A stretch of 64,000 nt of DNA from Legionella_C sp048541585 (GTDB lineage Bacteria > Pseudomonadota > Gammaproteobacteria > Legionellales > Legionellaceae), in the NCBI RefSeq assembly GCF_048541585.1, contig NZ_CP183304.1, forward strand, positions 1 through 64,000, in the 5' to 3' direction. A program made the translations under genes and the position numbers. The notes beneath the pieces were generated by a model. That model was not told the DNA's origin and made no database searches. It saw nothing but the letters and a program-made list of their open reading frames with translations. Positions 45,152-53,226 of this stretch are shown here, piece by piece (the stretch's first letter is position 1; each line of letters starts with the position of its first letter).

Positions 45152-45997
45152 TTAAGAATTGAAAAATTGAGAAATTAAATTAGCTACAGGAATTGGATTG
45201 TCCATATGAGCATGATGTCCCCCCTGAACTTCTTGCACTATTAAATCTTTTAAACATTCAGCCCTACTTTTAAATAAATCCTGCGGGTAAACAACTCCTT
45301 GTTTAGCACGAATAAGACATACTGGGACTTCAATAGCTTTAAACATTTGTCGTAATTCATCTTCACCAGGAAGTGTGGAACTAACACAACGTAATCGTTT
45401 ATCAAATGTCCAGTGCCATCCCTCGTCACTTTTTACTGTTCCTCGCTTAACTAAAGCTTGTGCTGCCTGAGAACTTATATTGCCTATTTTCATCCTATCT
45501 CGAATCGCTGTTTCTTGGTCCGGAAATAAAGTGCGCGCTCTGTTATTATAAGATAAATAAGTTTCTATATCAGAATGAAAATAACTCATCCTTTGTTCCA
45601 TAAAATTAATCGTTGGCCCTAAAATATCAAGAAAGATTACTCGGCCTACTTGCTGTGGCCTGGCAGCTACGATAGTCGCTGCTAGTAGTGAACCAAGTGA
45701 ATGAGCAATTATATCAAAAGACTGCCATCCTAGCGCATTTATCAAATGTAACATGAGATAGGCATCATTTTTCCAATTAGGCATTACACCTTCGGGATAT
45801 GAACTTGAAAATCCTGTTCCAGGATAATCAACAGCAATAATCTGTCTATCAGACAATAAAGGGGCTAGGAAATCAAAACTAGCTGCATTATCCATTTTAC
45901 CATGCAAACATAATATAGGATTTGAACATTTAATATTCCAAATTTTTAAGCTAATAGTAAAACCAGGTATATTTATACTTCTTTCTTCAGAAATCAT
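45152..45997 (-). CDS. Alpha/beta hydrolase
   Basis: This is a 281-residue cytosolic hydrolase. CLHGKMDNAASFDFL gives the oxyanion HG, AVDYPGTGFSS follows, the nucleophile is in IIAHSLGSLLA (A-H-S-L-G), and the catalytic His is in VQGGHHAHMDNP. It resembles serine-hydrolase-like proteins (SERHL). The substrate is unknown. It is a single gene whose terminator is shared with the convergent neighbour. Confidence 0.9.
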   Translation of the reverse strand: MISEERSINIPGFTISLKIWNIKCSNPILCLHGKMDNAASFDFLAPLLSDRQIIAVDYPGTGFSSSYPEGVMPNWKNDAYLMLHLINALGWQSFDIIAHSLGSLLAATIVAARPQQVGRVIFLDILGPTINFMEQRMSYFHSDIETYLSYNNRARTLFPDQETAIRDRMKIGNISSQAAQALVKRGTVKSDEGWHWTFDKRLRCVSSTLPGEDELRQMFKAIEVPVCLIRAKQGVVYPQDLFKSRAECLKDLIVQEVQGGHHAHMDNPIPVANLISQFFNS

Positions 45998-46388
45998 ATT
46001 AAAACTTTGTTAACAGACTAAAGCTATTGTAATACAAATTTTGCACTCATTGCAGGAAGAGAAAGAATAGTGGCTAAAGATATGATTTAAGCTATTAAAT
46101 CTTTAGCTAAAAACTCTAAAAACCCAAGCAGCGTTATAAACTAGATTTCTCATAATAACTTTTTTAATATCAGCACATTTTTTATTTTTTCAAATTGCAG
46201 AATATTATGTGTGGTAAAAAACTTGAAAGTGTAAGTAATAAAGAGCATAAATTATCTAGGATATTGCAAAAAAACTATTTAAATTGCTGGATATATAGTT
46301 AAATTAAATTTTTAGTATAATCGATAATAGGACGATCACTTGAATAAGGCCAGGGTACCTGGCCTTACTCCTTAATACATTCTTAGAT
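45998..46388. other. Intergenic stretch with a GC-rich hairpin near its end
   Basis: TAAGGCCAGG (46344-46353) pairs perfectly with CCTGGCCTTA (46357-46366) just beyond the phosphoesterase stop, so it is probably its terminator. The rest holds nothing I can support. Confidence 0.55.
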
Positions 46389-48716
46389 TTAAAAATTCCA
46401 AATATCTAAAATTTCAGTTGCACTCTGATCATTTGTACCTAATGTTCCCAATTGAAATATATCTTCAATTGTCTTTAAAGTACTATAATGTGTATATTTA
46501 ATTGTACTTGTAATACCTGGTTTTACACCTGCTCCAAGAAAAGTCGTATAAATTTTGTTAGCAGCGCTTCCATCGTCTTCATCAAAAGTAATAATAAAGA
46601 GTGTATTATCCATGACACTGGCATTATTAAATATCGGACCAAAGGTCTTAGAGAAATAATTATCTGCAAATGCGATGCCGGTGTCATGACCATCATTGTT
46701 AATATCTGGCACGTATAAAGAATATGTTGGCAGTTTATCTGCAGCTAAATCTGAGAAGAACTGTTGGCCAGAAACAATTTTGGCACATTCACTAGCATTA
46801 TTCTGAACATCAACAAAACTAATAAAAGGTTCATGTTTACGGTAGTAAGTTCCACTGACCGCCCCTTGGAAACAATTACCTGGATATGCTTCAGCATAAG
46901 CTTTCCAACTTAACCCCTTCTCATTTAATAAGTCACCAAGATGTTTTGCGTTAATATTATGAATACTATCATCAGTAACTCCAAACGTACTACCGCCAAT
47001 TAGAGCAAGATAATTAGGTTCTGAAGGATGAGTAATTGCTGAGAATTGTGATAAATAGGCCCCTTTAGTAGTTAATGATTTAAAAAATGGTTGGCTCAAT
47101 ACATCGCTTGAATTTGTATTTTCAAAAACAATAACGACAACATGTTTAATGCTATTCCACGAACTAGGACGACCACTATTTACTGGCGTATACACAACTG
47201 ATACTTTAGTTGTTGAATTAGTGGCAACACTAGTATGAACAGGATTAGCTTGATAGGTGTGAGTACCATTATTTACTGTTGATGAGGTAATTATATAATC
47301 ACCTATAGGTATTTTTGTTAATTGCCATTGAGTACCCCAAGCTACTGTTTGGTTAAAAGTTTGTCCGCCGCCTTTTACAGTCAATTGAGGATTTGACAGT
47401 CCTACTTCGGGTATAGAGGGTAGACTAATTGTCAAATTACCAGTGTTAGCAGAGACCATGGTATACGTCATTGTCAGCAGGGCGGTATTATTAGCGCTTA
47501 CAGTGGCATTGACTGGACTGGCTTGATAAGTATGATTACCATTACTCACAGTAGAAGATATAACTTTATAAGTGCCGACAGCAAGTTGCTTCAGATCCCA
47601 GGACATGCCCCAAGGAACTACTTTAGTGAATGTCTTGCCCATGCCATCAACAGTCAGCTCTGGATTATTCAATCCTGTCTCTGGTGCAGCAGGAATGCTC
47701 ACTCTAAGATTTCCTACTCTAGCTGTAATGATAGTATATTGAATTTGAGCTTGAGCAGTTTCATTTGCTGTTACAGTGAGATCTACCGAGTTGGCCTGAT
47801 AAGTATTGGTACCATTCGTGACAGTAGACGAAGTTACCGTATAATTACCAGCGGCAAGATCAGTTAGTTTCCACTGTGAGCCCCAAGCAACGGTTTTATT
47901 AAATGTTTTTCCCATACCTTGAACAGTAATTGCAGGATTCGTTAATCCAGCTTCAGGCAGTGCTGGTATGATTACAGTCAAGGTACCTGAGTTCGATGTT
48001 GCAAGCGAATATTTAATAGTTACTGCAGACGTTGCGTTGGCTTCTATAGTGACATCAACTGGGTTTGCTTGATAGATATGTTGTTCATTACCTACATTAG
48101 AAGAACTAACTGTATATGCACCAGCAACTAAATTACTTACACTCCATACCGTTCCCCAGGCAACAGTATGATTTAATTTTTGGCCCATACCAGTAATCGT
48201 AACTTGTGGATTAGCTAAGCCTGCTTCTGGTATAGAAGGCATGGTAATATTCAATTTACCATTTTCATTTGATGACGTACCAGCCGCTTTGAAAACAAAA
48301 GGCCCGGTAGGGGCGGATATATCAGGAGGAGCATTAAATTGAATAGTAAGAGGATTATTACAATTTGGATCAGGCTGTAGGGCAGGCGTGTAAGGTGTGC
48401 CACCTAGCAATACAACTTGTTTACCTTCTTGGCTTTGTACATGCCAAGCAGCCCACGGTTGCCCCCATATATTCGTTGGCATCTTCACAGCATAACTAAA
48501 GTCAAATTCAACATCATTTAGCGGAATAGGGTCAGAGGTAGTGTTACAAATTAAAATAGTTTCTATCCAATTTTCATTTTTGGTGGTTACTTTAACAGGT
48601 ATAGGTGTCCGTTGGATGGTGGTATGAACCACTTGAGGTTTTGTTAAAGCATTTGCAAATGAGGCGGCAAACAAGCAACATATAAAACTTAGTAAAAATA
48701 TCCATATTTTTTTCAT
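46389..48716 (-). CDS. Secreted phosphoesterase with four 91-residue repeats and a CBM-like N-domain
   Basis: This 775-residue protein has a signal peptide (to about residue 23). Residues 25-145 form a beta-sandwich like a carbohydrate-binding module (NIWGQPWAAWHVQSQEGKQ). Residues 153-516 are four repeats of about 91 residues, each with VAWGTQWQL-like and NPVxxxV patterns. Residues 518-775 are a phosphoesterase/acid phosphatase domain: HVVVIVFENTNSSDVL, AITHPSEPNYLALIGG, SLYVPDINNDGHDTG and FIITFDEDDG (metal-binding acidic residues). It may act outside the cell on phospholipids or phosphate esters, held on polysaccharide by the N-domain (inference). Confidence 0.85.
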   Translation of the reverse strand: MKKIWIFLLSFICCLFAASFANALTKPQVVHTTIQRTPIPVKVTTKNENWIETILICNTTSDPIPLNDVEFDFSYAVKMPTNIWGQPWAAWHVQSQEGKQVVLLGGTPYTPALQPDPNCNNPLTIQFNAPPDISAPTGPFVFKAAGTSSNENGKLNITMPSIPEAGLANPQVTITGMGQKLNHTVAWGTVWSVSNLVAGAYTVSSSNVGNEQHIYQANPVDVTIEANATSAVTIKYSLATSNSGTLTVIIPALPEAGLTNPAITVQGMGKTFNKTVAWGSQWKLTDLAAGNYTVTSSTVTNGTNTYQANSVDLTVTANETAQAQIQYTIITARVGNLRVSIPAAPETGLNNPELTVDGMGKTFTKVVPWGMSWDLKQLAVGTYKVISSTVSNGNHTYQASPVNATVSANNTALLTMTYTMVSANTGNLTISLPSIPEVGLSNPQLTVKGGGQTFNQTVAWGTQWQLTKIPIGDYIITSSTVNNGTHTYQANPVHTSVATNSTTKVSVVYTPVNSGRPSSWNSIKHVVVIVFENTNSSDVLSQPFFKSLTTKGAYLSQFSAITHPSEPNYLALIGGSTFGVTDDSIHNINAKHLGDLLNEKGLSWKAYAEAYPGNCFQGAVSGTYYRKHEPFISFVDVQNNASECAKIVSGQQFFSDLAADKLPTYSLYVPDINNDGHDTGIAFADNYFSKTFGPIFNNASVMDNTLFIITFDEDDGSAANKIYTTFLGAGVKPGITSTIKYTHYSTLKTIEDIFQLGTLGTNDQSATEILDIWNF
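47169..48260 (-). repeat. Four tandem 91-codon repeats inside the phosphoesterase gene
   Basis: Each unit starts G-x-L-x-I-x-x-P-x-x-P-E-x-G-L and contains VAWG, SST and TYQAN motifs. Units have diverged, so the duplication is not recent. Confidence 0.85.
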
Positions 48717-48832
48717 AAAGAACTGTCTTCCTATAATAGATATATAACCATATATTTAAGTGAAATAGTATTTAATAAAGTTGTAGTATTTTAGTTTGAT
48801 TATCTCCTTAAGTTTGATGCAAGCAAGCCTTT

Positions 48833-49048
48833 ATGTATTTATGCTTAATCGCGGTAGGTCAATTCATTATCGGTTCTTTAGCAACTTATTATGGACGTAG
48901 GCACATTATTATTTCTGCTGCATTTCTTTATTTTATAGGTCTCTACTTTCAGCATTATCTTCATCGATCTCAACGCTTAAATATAAGCGCAAACTTACTT
49001 TATATTACAATTAAGAAAAAATACTTTTATCAAGAATTATTTAAATAA
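48833..49048 (+). pseudogene. Remnant of an MFS transporter
   Basis: A fragment of about 70 codons keeps one MFS motif-A stretch, AVGQFIIGSLATYYGRRHII, as in Bcr/CflA-type efflux pumps (GxLxDxxGRR). The rest of the transporter is missing. It is flanked by intergenic DNA with no other trace, so this is a deletion relic. Confidence 0.5.
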
Positions 49049-49180
49049 TTATCAATTATATTTAGCTTAAAGATCGAAATATAATAGGTCAAGACAGCTG
49101 TTTCAAATTTACTCTTAAGTCTAATAAATGCGCAAATTTAATAGAAAATAAATTTAATAGGAGTTACTAGCTACTGAGTA

Positions 49181-50257
49181 TTATAGTGTCAAGTTACTTT
49201 TCTCAGTTATCCTTTTAAATTCACTAAGATTATAAATATCATTTCCGTCACTTCTAAGGCCACAACCTTTCGTCCCCATACTATAAATCTTTGTATGAGC
49301 ATCTTTAAACGCCTCTTGCACTAATTGTGCTGTATTACTTTTTTCCCTAGCATACCAAACATTTGCGCCTTCTAAATCGATAAAAGGCGAGGTTTTCTTT
49401 TGAGCATGACATGCAAAATACCTTAATACATTAATATTGCCTACTTGATAAGCAGCTAATACTTTTTGTAAAACTAAAATTTTATTACTACGCAGCCCAT
49501 CTTGATGCCATAATCTAAAAAGTGAATTCCTCTGTATTATTAAATTAGCTAACTGCAATTCAATTTTTTTAATGAGCTCTAAATCTGGTATAAATTTACT
49601 TAAACATTTACTTTTTGAAAATTCAATCTTATCTTTTAAATCTTCATCAATACTCAATTCTTGTTGTACATCTGCTGGTTTTCCAGACCGTAAAATCCCC
49701 AATTTAGGAAAAAAAACTAACTTACTAGCAGGTATACAATCATTATCTCGAACCCAGCACCCTAGGTCATTACTTAATTTCTGTTGAGCGCTATCACGTA
49801 TAGCTTGACTAGAAAGAGGATTATTACCTACAAAAAAATCAGTACCCCAAAAAACTCGTATTTGTTCATGAGTAGCTACAAATTGCTTTGCTAAGTAAAT
49901 TGGATTGTCTTTATCAGTTGCGGCTGTTTCTTTATCATAATGTCTTGCATGACTAAAGAACACATCTAATTTTCCTTCTTCATCTGTGCCTGTTATAGCA
50001 AGACACATACAACCCAATAGACCTTCTGTCCAAAGAATATTTATATTTTGATGTTCAATGTCTTTTAAAATTATTCCTGGACCTTTTCCTGGGTGATTAC
50101 CATCTAAGCCAAGAACTCCTGATACAGCTGTTTCATACCAATCAGTAGAGCCAATATAGCTACTCTCCGTACCTAAATTAACATTCTCTCCCCAATGTCT
50201 GCCGCATTGATGCAATTGACTAGTTCTGTTTTGCATAGCAAAATTTTTAATGGCCAT
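49181..50257 (-). CDS. Unknown 358-residue protein with a CNF/CheD-like Cys-His pattern (effector candidate)
   Basis: This is a soluble protein without a signal peptide. WTEGLLGCMCLAITG followed 18-20 residues later by DVFFSHARHYD resembles the Cys and His strands of glutamine deamidases of the CNF/BLF1/CheD type, where a Cys in a turn after a Thr/Leu strand pairs with a His about 12-20 residues on. The C-terminal half is helical and basic. The gene stands alone. If the pattern is real, it may deamidate a host protein. This is inference from one motif pair. Confidence 0.55.
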   Translation of the reverse strand: MAIKNFAMQNRTSQLHQCGRHWGENVNLGTESSYIGSTDWYETAVSGVLGLDGNHPGKGPGIILKDIEHQNINILWTEGLLGCMCLAITGTDEEGKLDVFFSHARHYDKETAATDKDNPIYLAKQFVATHEQIRVFWGTDFFVGNNPLSSQAIRDSAQQKLSNDLGCWVRDNDCIPASKLVFFPKLGILRSGKPADVQQELSIDEDLKDKIEFSKSKCLSKFIPDLELIKKIELQLANLIIQRNSLFRLWHQDGLRSNKILVLQKVLAAYQVGNINVLRYFACHAQKKTSPFIDLEGANVWYAREKSNTAQLVQEAFKDAHTKIYSMGTKGCGLRSDGNDIYNLSEFKRITEKSNLTL

Positions 50258-50430
50258 AATAAAAAACTATTTTAATAAAATATATAACGTATTAAACCTT
50301 GAAATTTTTTTCTTCCAACAATAGATTAAAGATTATTCTCCACTTCTTTAAATTTTTTTGATGTAAGATTAATAGCTGTTTAATAGTAACAATAATACTT
50401 AAAATAATGGATAGCTTATGGATATACTAA

Positions 50431-50994
50431 ATGCATAAAATTTTAATCTTAATAGGGTGTTTATTAATGAGTACTAATACTTCCTCAGCAAATAATATAA
50501 ACAAGCCATACAATAATGCCTATGATTATTCCTTTAATTCATTGGTTGGGCATCAGCCTTTACCCCTCACTCAATTTAAAGGAAAAGTGTTACTCATCGT
50601 CAACACAGCTTCAAAATGTGGCTTTACACCTCAATATGCGGGTTTAGAAAAACTCTATCAAGAATATAGAAATAAAGGATTGGTAATCCTTGGCGTGCCT
50701 TCAAATGATTTTGGTGGCCAAGAGCCCGGCTCAGAACAAAATATTGCTGATTTTTGTCATATAAACTATGGTGTCTCTTTTCCAATGACAGCTAAAGAAA
50801 CGGTTTCCGGTAAACAAGCACATCCTTTCTATCGTTGGGCTAAACAAAAACTAGGCTTCGGAAGTTCTCCGAAATGGAACTTTCATAAATATCTTATTAA
50901 TCGAAAAGGTGAGTTAATTACGTTTTATTACTCAACGACTAAGCCAGACTCTCCAAGACTAATAAAAACCATAGAGAAAGCTCTTAATGAGTAA
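50431..50994 (+). CDS. Glutathione peroxidase, exported form
   Basis: This 187-residue protein has a short hydrophobic leader (ILILIGCLLMSTNTSSA), so it is probably periplasmic. It shows the peroxidase active site NTASKCGFTPQYAGL (Cys), GVPSNDFGGQEPG (Gln) and KWNFHKYLI (Trp/Asn). It reduces hydroperoxides with thiols, most likely thioredoxin- or glutathione-like. Its full length matches the family. Confidence 0.93.
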   Translation: MHKILILIGCLLMSTNTSSANNINKPYNNAYDYSFNSLVGHQPLPLTQFKGKVLLIVNTASKCGFTPQYAGLEKLYQEYRNKGLVILGVPSNDFGGQEPGSEQNIADFCHINYGVSFPMTAKETVSGKQAHPFYRWAKQKLGFGSSPKWNFHKYLINRKGELITFYYSTTKPDSPRLIKTIEKALNE

Positions 50995-51069
50995 TAAAAA
51001 TTTCTTAGCCGATATCGAATTTTACCTATAACATAGACTCTTAAGTTTTCTATCTTTAAAGAGATAGCT

Positions 51070-51726
51070 ATGTTATGGATTGCACTTGCTTTATTTTTTT
51101 GGTGGCTAATTTATCGGGAAATAAAAAACCCTATACTTAATTTTTATGGATTTAAGCAAGCCGTTTCAATACCTACTAGCAAGGCATATCTTACGCTATT
51201 ATTTATCCTTGCTCTGGCTTGTTCCTGGCCACCTCTACATCGGTGGTACTTTCAACACCACCTAACTATTATCGCACGCCAGCTATCACAAAATCCTATG
51301 GCTAAAGTTCATTGTAATACTTTATTTGATACTCTATTTGATGAAGATGTAGGTGTTGCAGGTCATGCAGAACTTAAAAAAGGATATATTGTTATACAAT
51401 ATCCTAGATGTTCACTACTAATGGACTATATCAAGCATCCTAATCAAGCTTCTATAGAAGAACTTATTAGTCTAAATGTATTAACACATGAAAGCATGCA
51501 TGTAAGAGGAGAAGATAATGAAGCAAAAACAGAATGCCAAGCAGTGCAAAGAAATTTTCGAACCGCGAGGTTACTTGGTATACCCGAAATGACTGCTAAA
51601 AGAAACGCTATAGATTACTATAAACAAGTTTACTTAAAGCGTCATGATAGTTATTTTTCAGCAGATTGTGCTCCAGGAAAAGCATTAGATGAACAACTTA
51701 TTGATTCAACCTGGCTTGATTATTAA
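51070..51726 (+). CDS. Membrane-anchored protein with an HExxH motif
   Basis: This 218-residue protein has two N-terminal hydrophobic segments (WIALALFFWWLIYREI, AYLTLLFILALACSW). The soluble part contains VLTHESMHVRGEDNEAKTEC, where HESMH fits a zinc-peptidase HExxH and the following EDNEAK supplies possible acidic ligands. The family is not recognised. The gene may be an envelope metallopeptidase. No neighbour suggests a substrate. Confidence 0.7.
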   Translation: MLWIALALFFWWLIYREIKNPILNFYGFKQAVSIPTSKAYLTLLFILALACSWPPLHRWYFQHHLTIIARQLSQNPMAKVHCNTLFDTLFDEDVGVAGHAELKKGYIVIQYPRCSLLMDYIKHPNQASIEELISLNVLTHESMHVRGEDNEAKTECQAVQRNFRTARLLGIPEMTAKRNAIDYYKQVYLKRHDSYFSADCAPGKALDEQLIDSTWLDY

Positions 51727-51835
51727 TATTTTTAATACAAGTTTTCAAAAATTAGTATGATGATTACTAAAATAATTCAGAAAAATTAGAGCAAATTTAT
51801 TTTTAAGTACCGGTTTATTTAGATAGCTTTATACA

Positions 51836-52609
51836 CTACCTTCGTTTGAATATATTCTTGACAGATTCAAGTGCTCGTCGAATTTTTTGTTCTGGCCGTG
51901 CTCTATAGGAGGTCTTCTTGAAAAAATAATCCTCTCCTTCAGGAGATTGCGGAGAGAAAAAATAGTTAAACACGCAACACCGAGGTGCATCACATAGCAC
52001 TTTATTTACAGCATGCCAAGATATCCGATTTGTTTCCATCACAAATAATCGATTAAAGAGATTAGGGATAGTTATGCAATTTTTGATTGAGCTATCCCAC
52101 AGCTCAAGATTGCCACCATTTTCAAGCTGCCAATTAGGAGATACATAATAAAGTACATTTACCGTTCGATAATTTTTTCCATGCACATCATGCGAAAGAT
52201 CTAAATGAGGATTAATATAATATCCTTTAAGTAACGTGCTAATACCACCAGCATATTCTGTTGGATCAGGAATTTGCTTTTTAATCCCAGTTATTTCTTC
52301 AATCACAGCAACAACTCTGGGGTCTTGAATTGCAAAATTAATATCTTGCAATAGACTAGGAACTTCTCGTAAATGGCTATATTTTAATTTTAAGTTTCTA
52401 TAAATACTTAAAAGATGCATTTGGCTTGGTTTAGGGAAGCTTGCATATATTTTTTCAGCAATTTCAGTTGGAAGAAGATTATCTAGTATAAAGTAGCGAG
52501 CAACTTTTATAGTATGCTCAAGAGAAAACTGCTGTCTTAAATCCTCTTTATTTTCATTTAACCTATCTACGATTAGATCTGTTAATTGATTTTTCATATT
52601 AGTTGTCAT
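51836..52609 (-). CDS. 2-oxoglutarate/Fe(II) oxygenase (prolyl-4-hydroxylase-like)
   Basis: This 257-residue protein has the double-stranded beta-helix iron motif: INPHLDLSHDVHGK gives HxD. The second His is in RISWHAVNKV, with the 2OG-binding Arg just after. LYYVSPNWQLENGGNLELW is typical of P4Hc domains. There is no signal peptide. The hydroxylation target is unknown. Confidence 0.88.
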   Translation of the reverse strand: MTTNMKNQLTDLIVDRLNENKEDLRQQFSLEHTIKVARYFILDNLLPTEIAEKIYASFPKPSQMHLLSIYRNLKLKYSHLREVPSLLQDINFAIQDPRVVAVIEEITGIKKQIPDPTEYAGGISTLLKGYYINPHLDLSHDVHGKNYRTVNVLYYVSPNWQLENGGNLELWDSSIKNCITIPNLFNRLFVMETNRISWHAVNKVLCDAPRCCVFNYFFSPQSPEGEDYFFKKTSYRARPEQKIRRALESVKNIFKRR

Positions 52610-52953
52610 TTTAAGTTTTTGTATTTTTTGTTTATTAAAATAATAGTCTATTTTTAAAAGGCGTTAAGTTATAGAGGCTAGGCTTAGATTTACATCATGC
52701 ATGAGACTATTTCAAGTTCATTTTTATTAATTTACATTCTTTTAACAAGACTAACTAAGTCTCATTAATACTGTAATTTAGTAGTGTAATTAACTAATTG
52801 GTAGCACACTTAGTGTTAATGAATAAACCATATGTAAATTAGTAGAGCTATGTTAATAATAGACTATTATAAATTCTAATTTGTATTTTAAGAAAAATGA
52901 ATCTAACTTTAAATTAAGCTCTGGAGAAATTTATTTAATAAGGGAGTATTAAA
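52610..52953. other. Intergenic stretch, no clear feature
   Basis: About 340 AT-rich bases. A ribosome-binding site (GGGAG) for the next small gene lies at its end; otherwise nothing stands out. Confidence 0.4.
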
Positions 52954-53112
52954 ATGACCCATAATAAAGATTTTAAAAATGAATCGCAAGATGCTCGGCG
53001 TAAAGATGAACACAACCGTGTGCATCCTGACGCAGCCCATGATAAAGCAGAGAAATTAAACAAAAATGTAAATAAGTCTTCGAAATTACAAAATAAGTCC
53101 AGGAAGAGTTAG
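52954..53112 (+). CDS. Small 52-residue highly charged protein
   Basis: ATG at 52954 with GGGAG 8 bases upstream opens a lysine/asparagine/histidine-rich peptide (MTHNKDFKNESQDARRKDEH to KNKSRKS). It is hydrophilic with no Cys and is probably disordered. A strong terminator follows. Small proteins of this composition are seen as stress or DNA/RNA-binding proteins, but no family is recognised. Confidence 0.6.
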   Translation: MTHNKDFKNESQDARRKDEHNRVHPDAAHDKAEKLNKNVNKSSKLQNKSRKS

Positions 53113-53180
53113 AAGCGCTGTAATAAAAAAACTTAATCTTAGTTCTTAGATAAATTATGTAATCATCTTTAAATATAAAT

Positions 53181-53206
53181 AAGGCAGCTTATATTATAGC
53201 TGCCTT
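53181..53206. terminator. Bidirectional terminator
   Basis: AAGGCAGCT (53181-53189) pairs perfectly with AGCTGCCTT (53198-53206) between convergent genes. Confidence 0.85.
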
Positions 53207-53226
53207 TAAAAGTTAACTATAATTTT

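Noticed and set aside
46207..46302. 31-codon frame beginning MCGKKLESV in the gap before the phosphoesterase gene
   Set aside because: No ribosome-binding site and no coding features; likely chance in AT-rich DNA.
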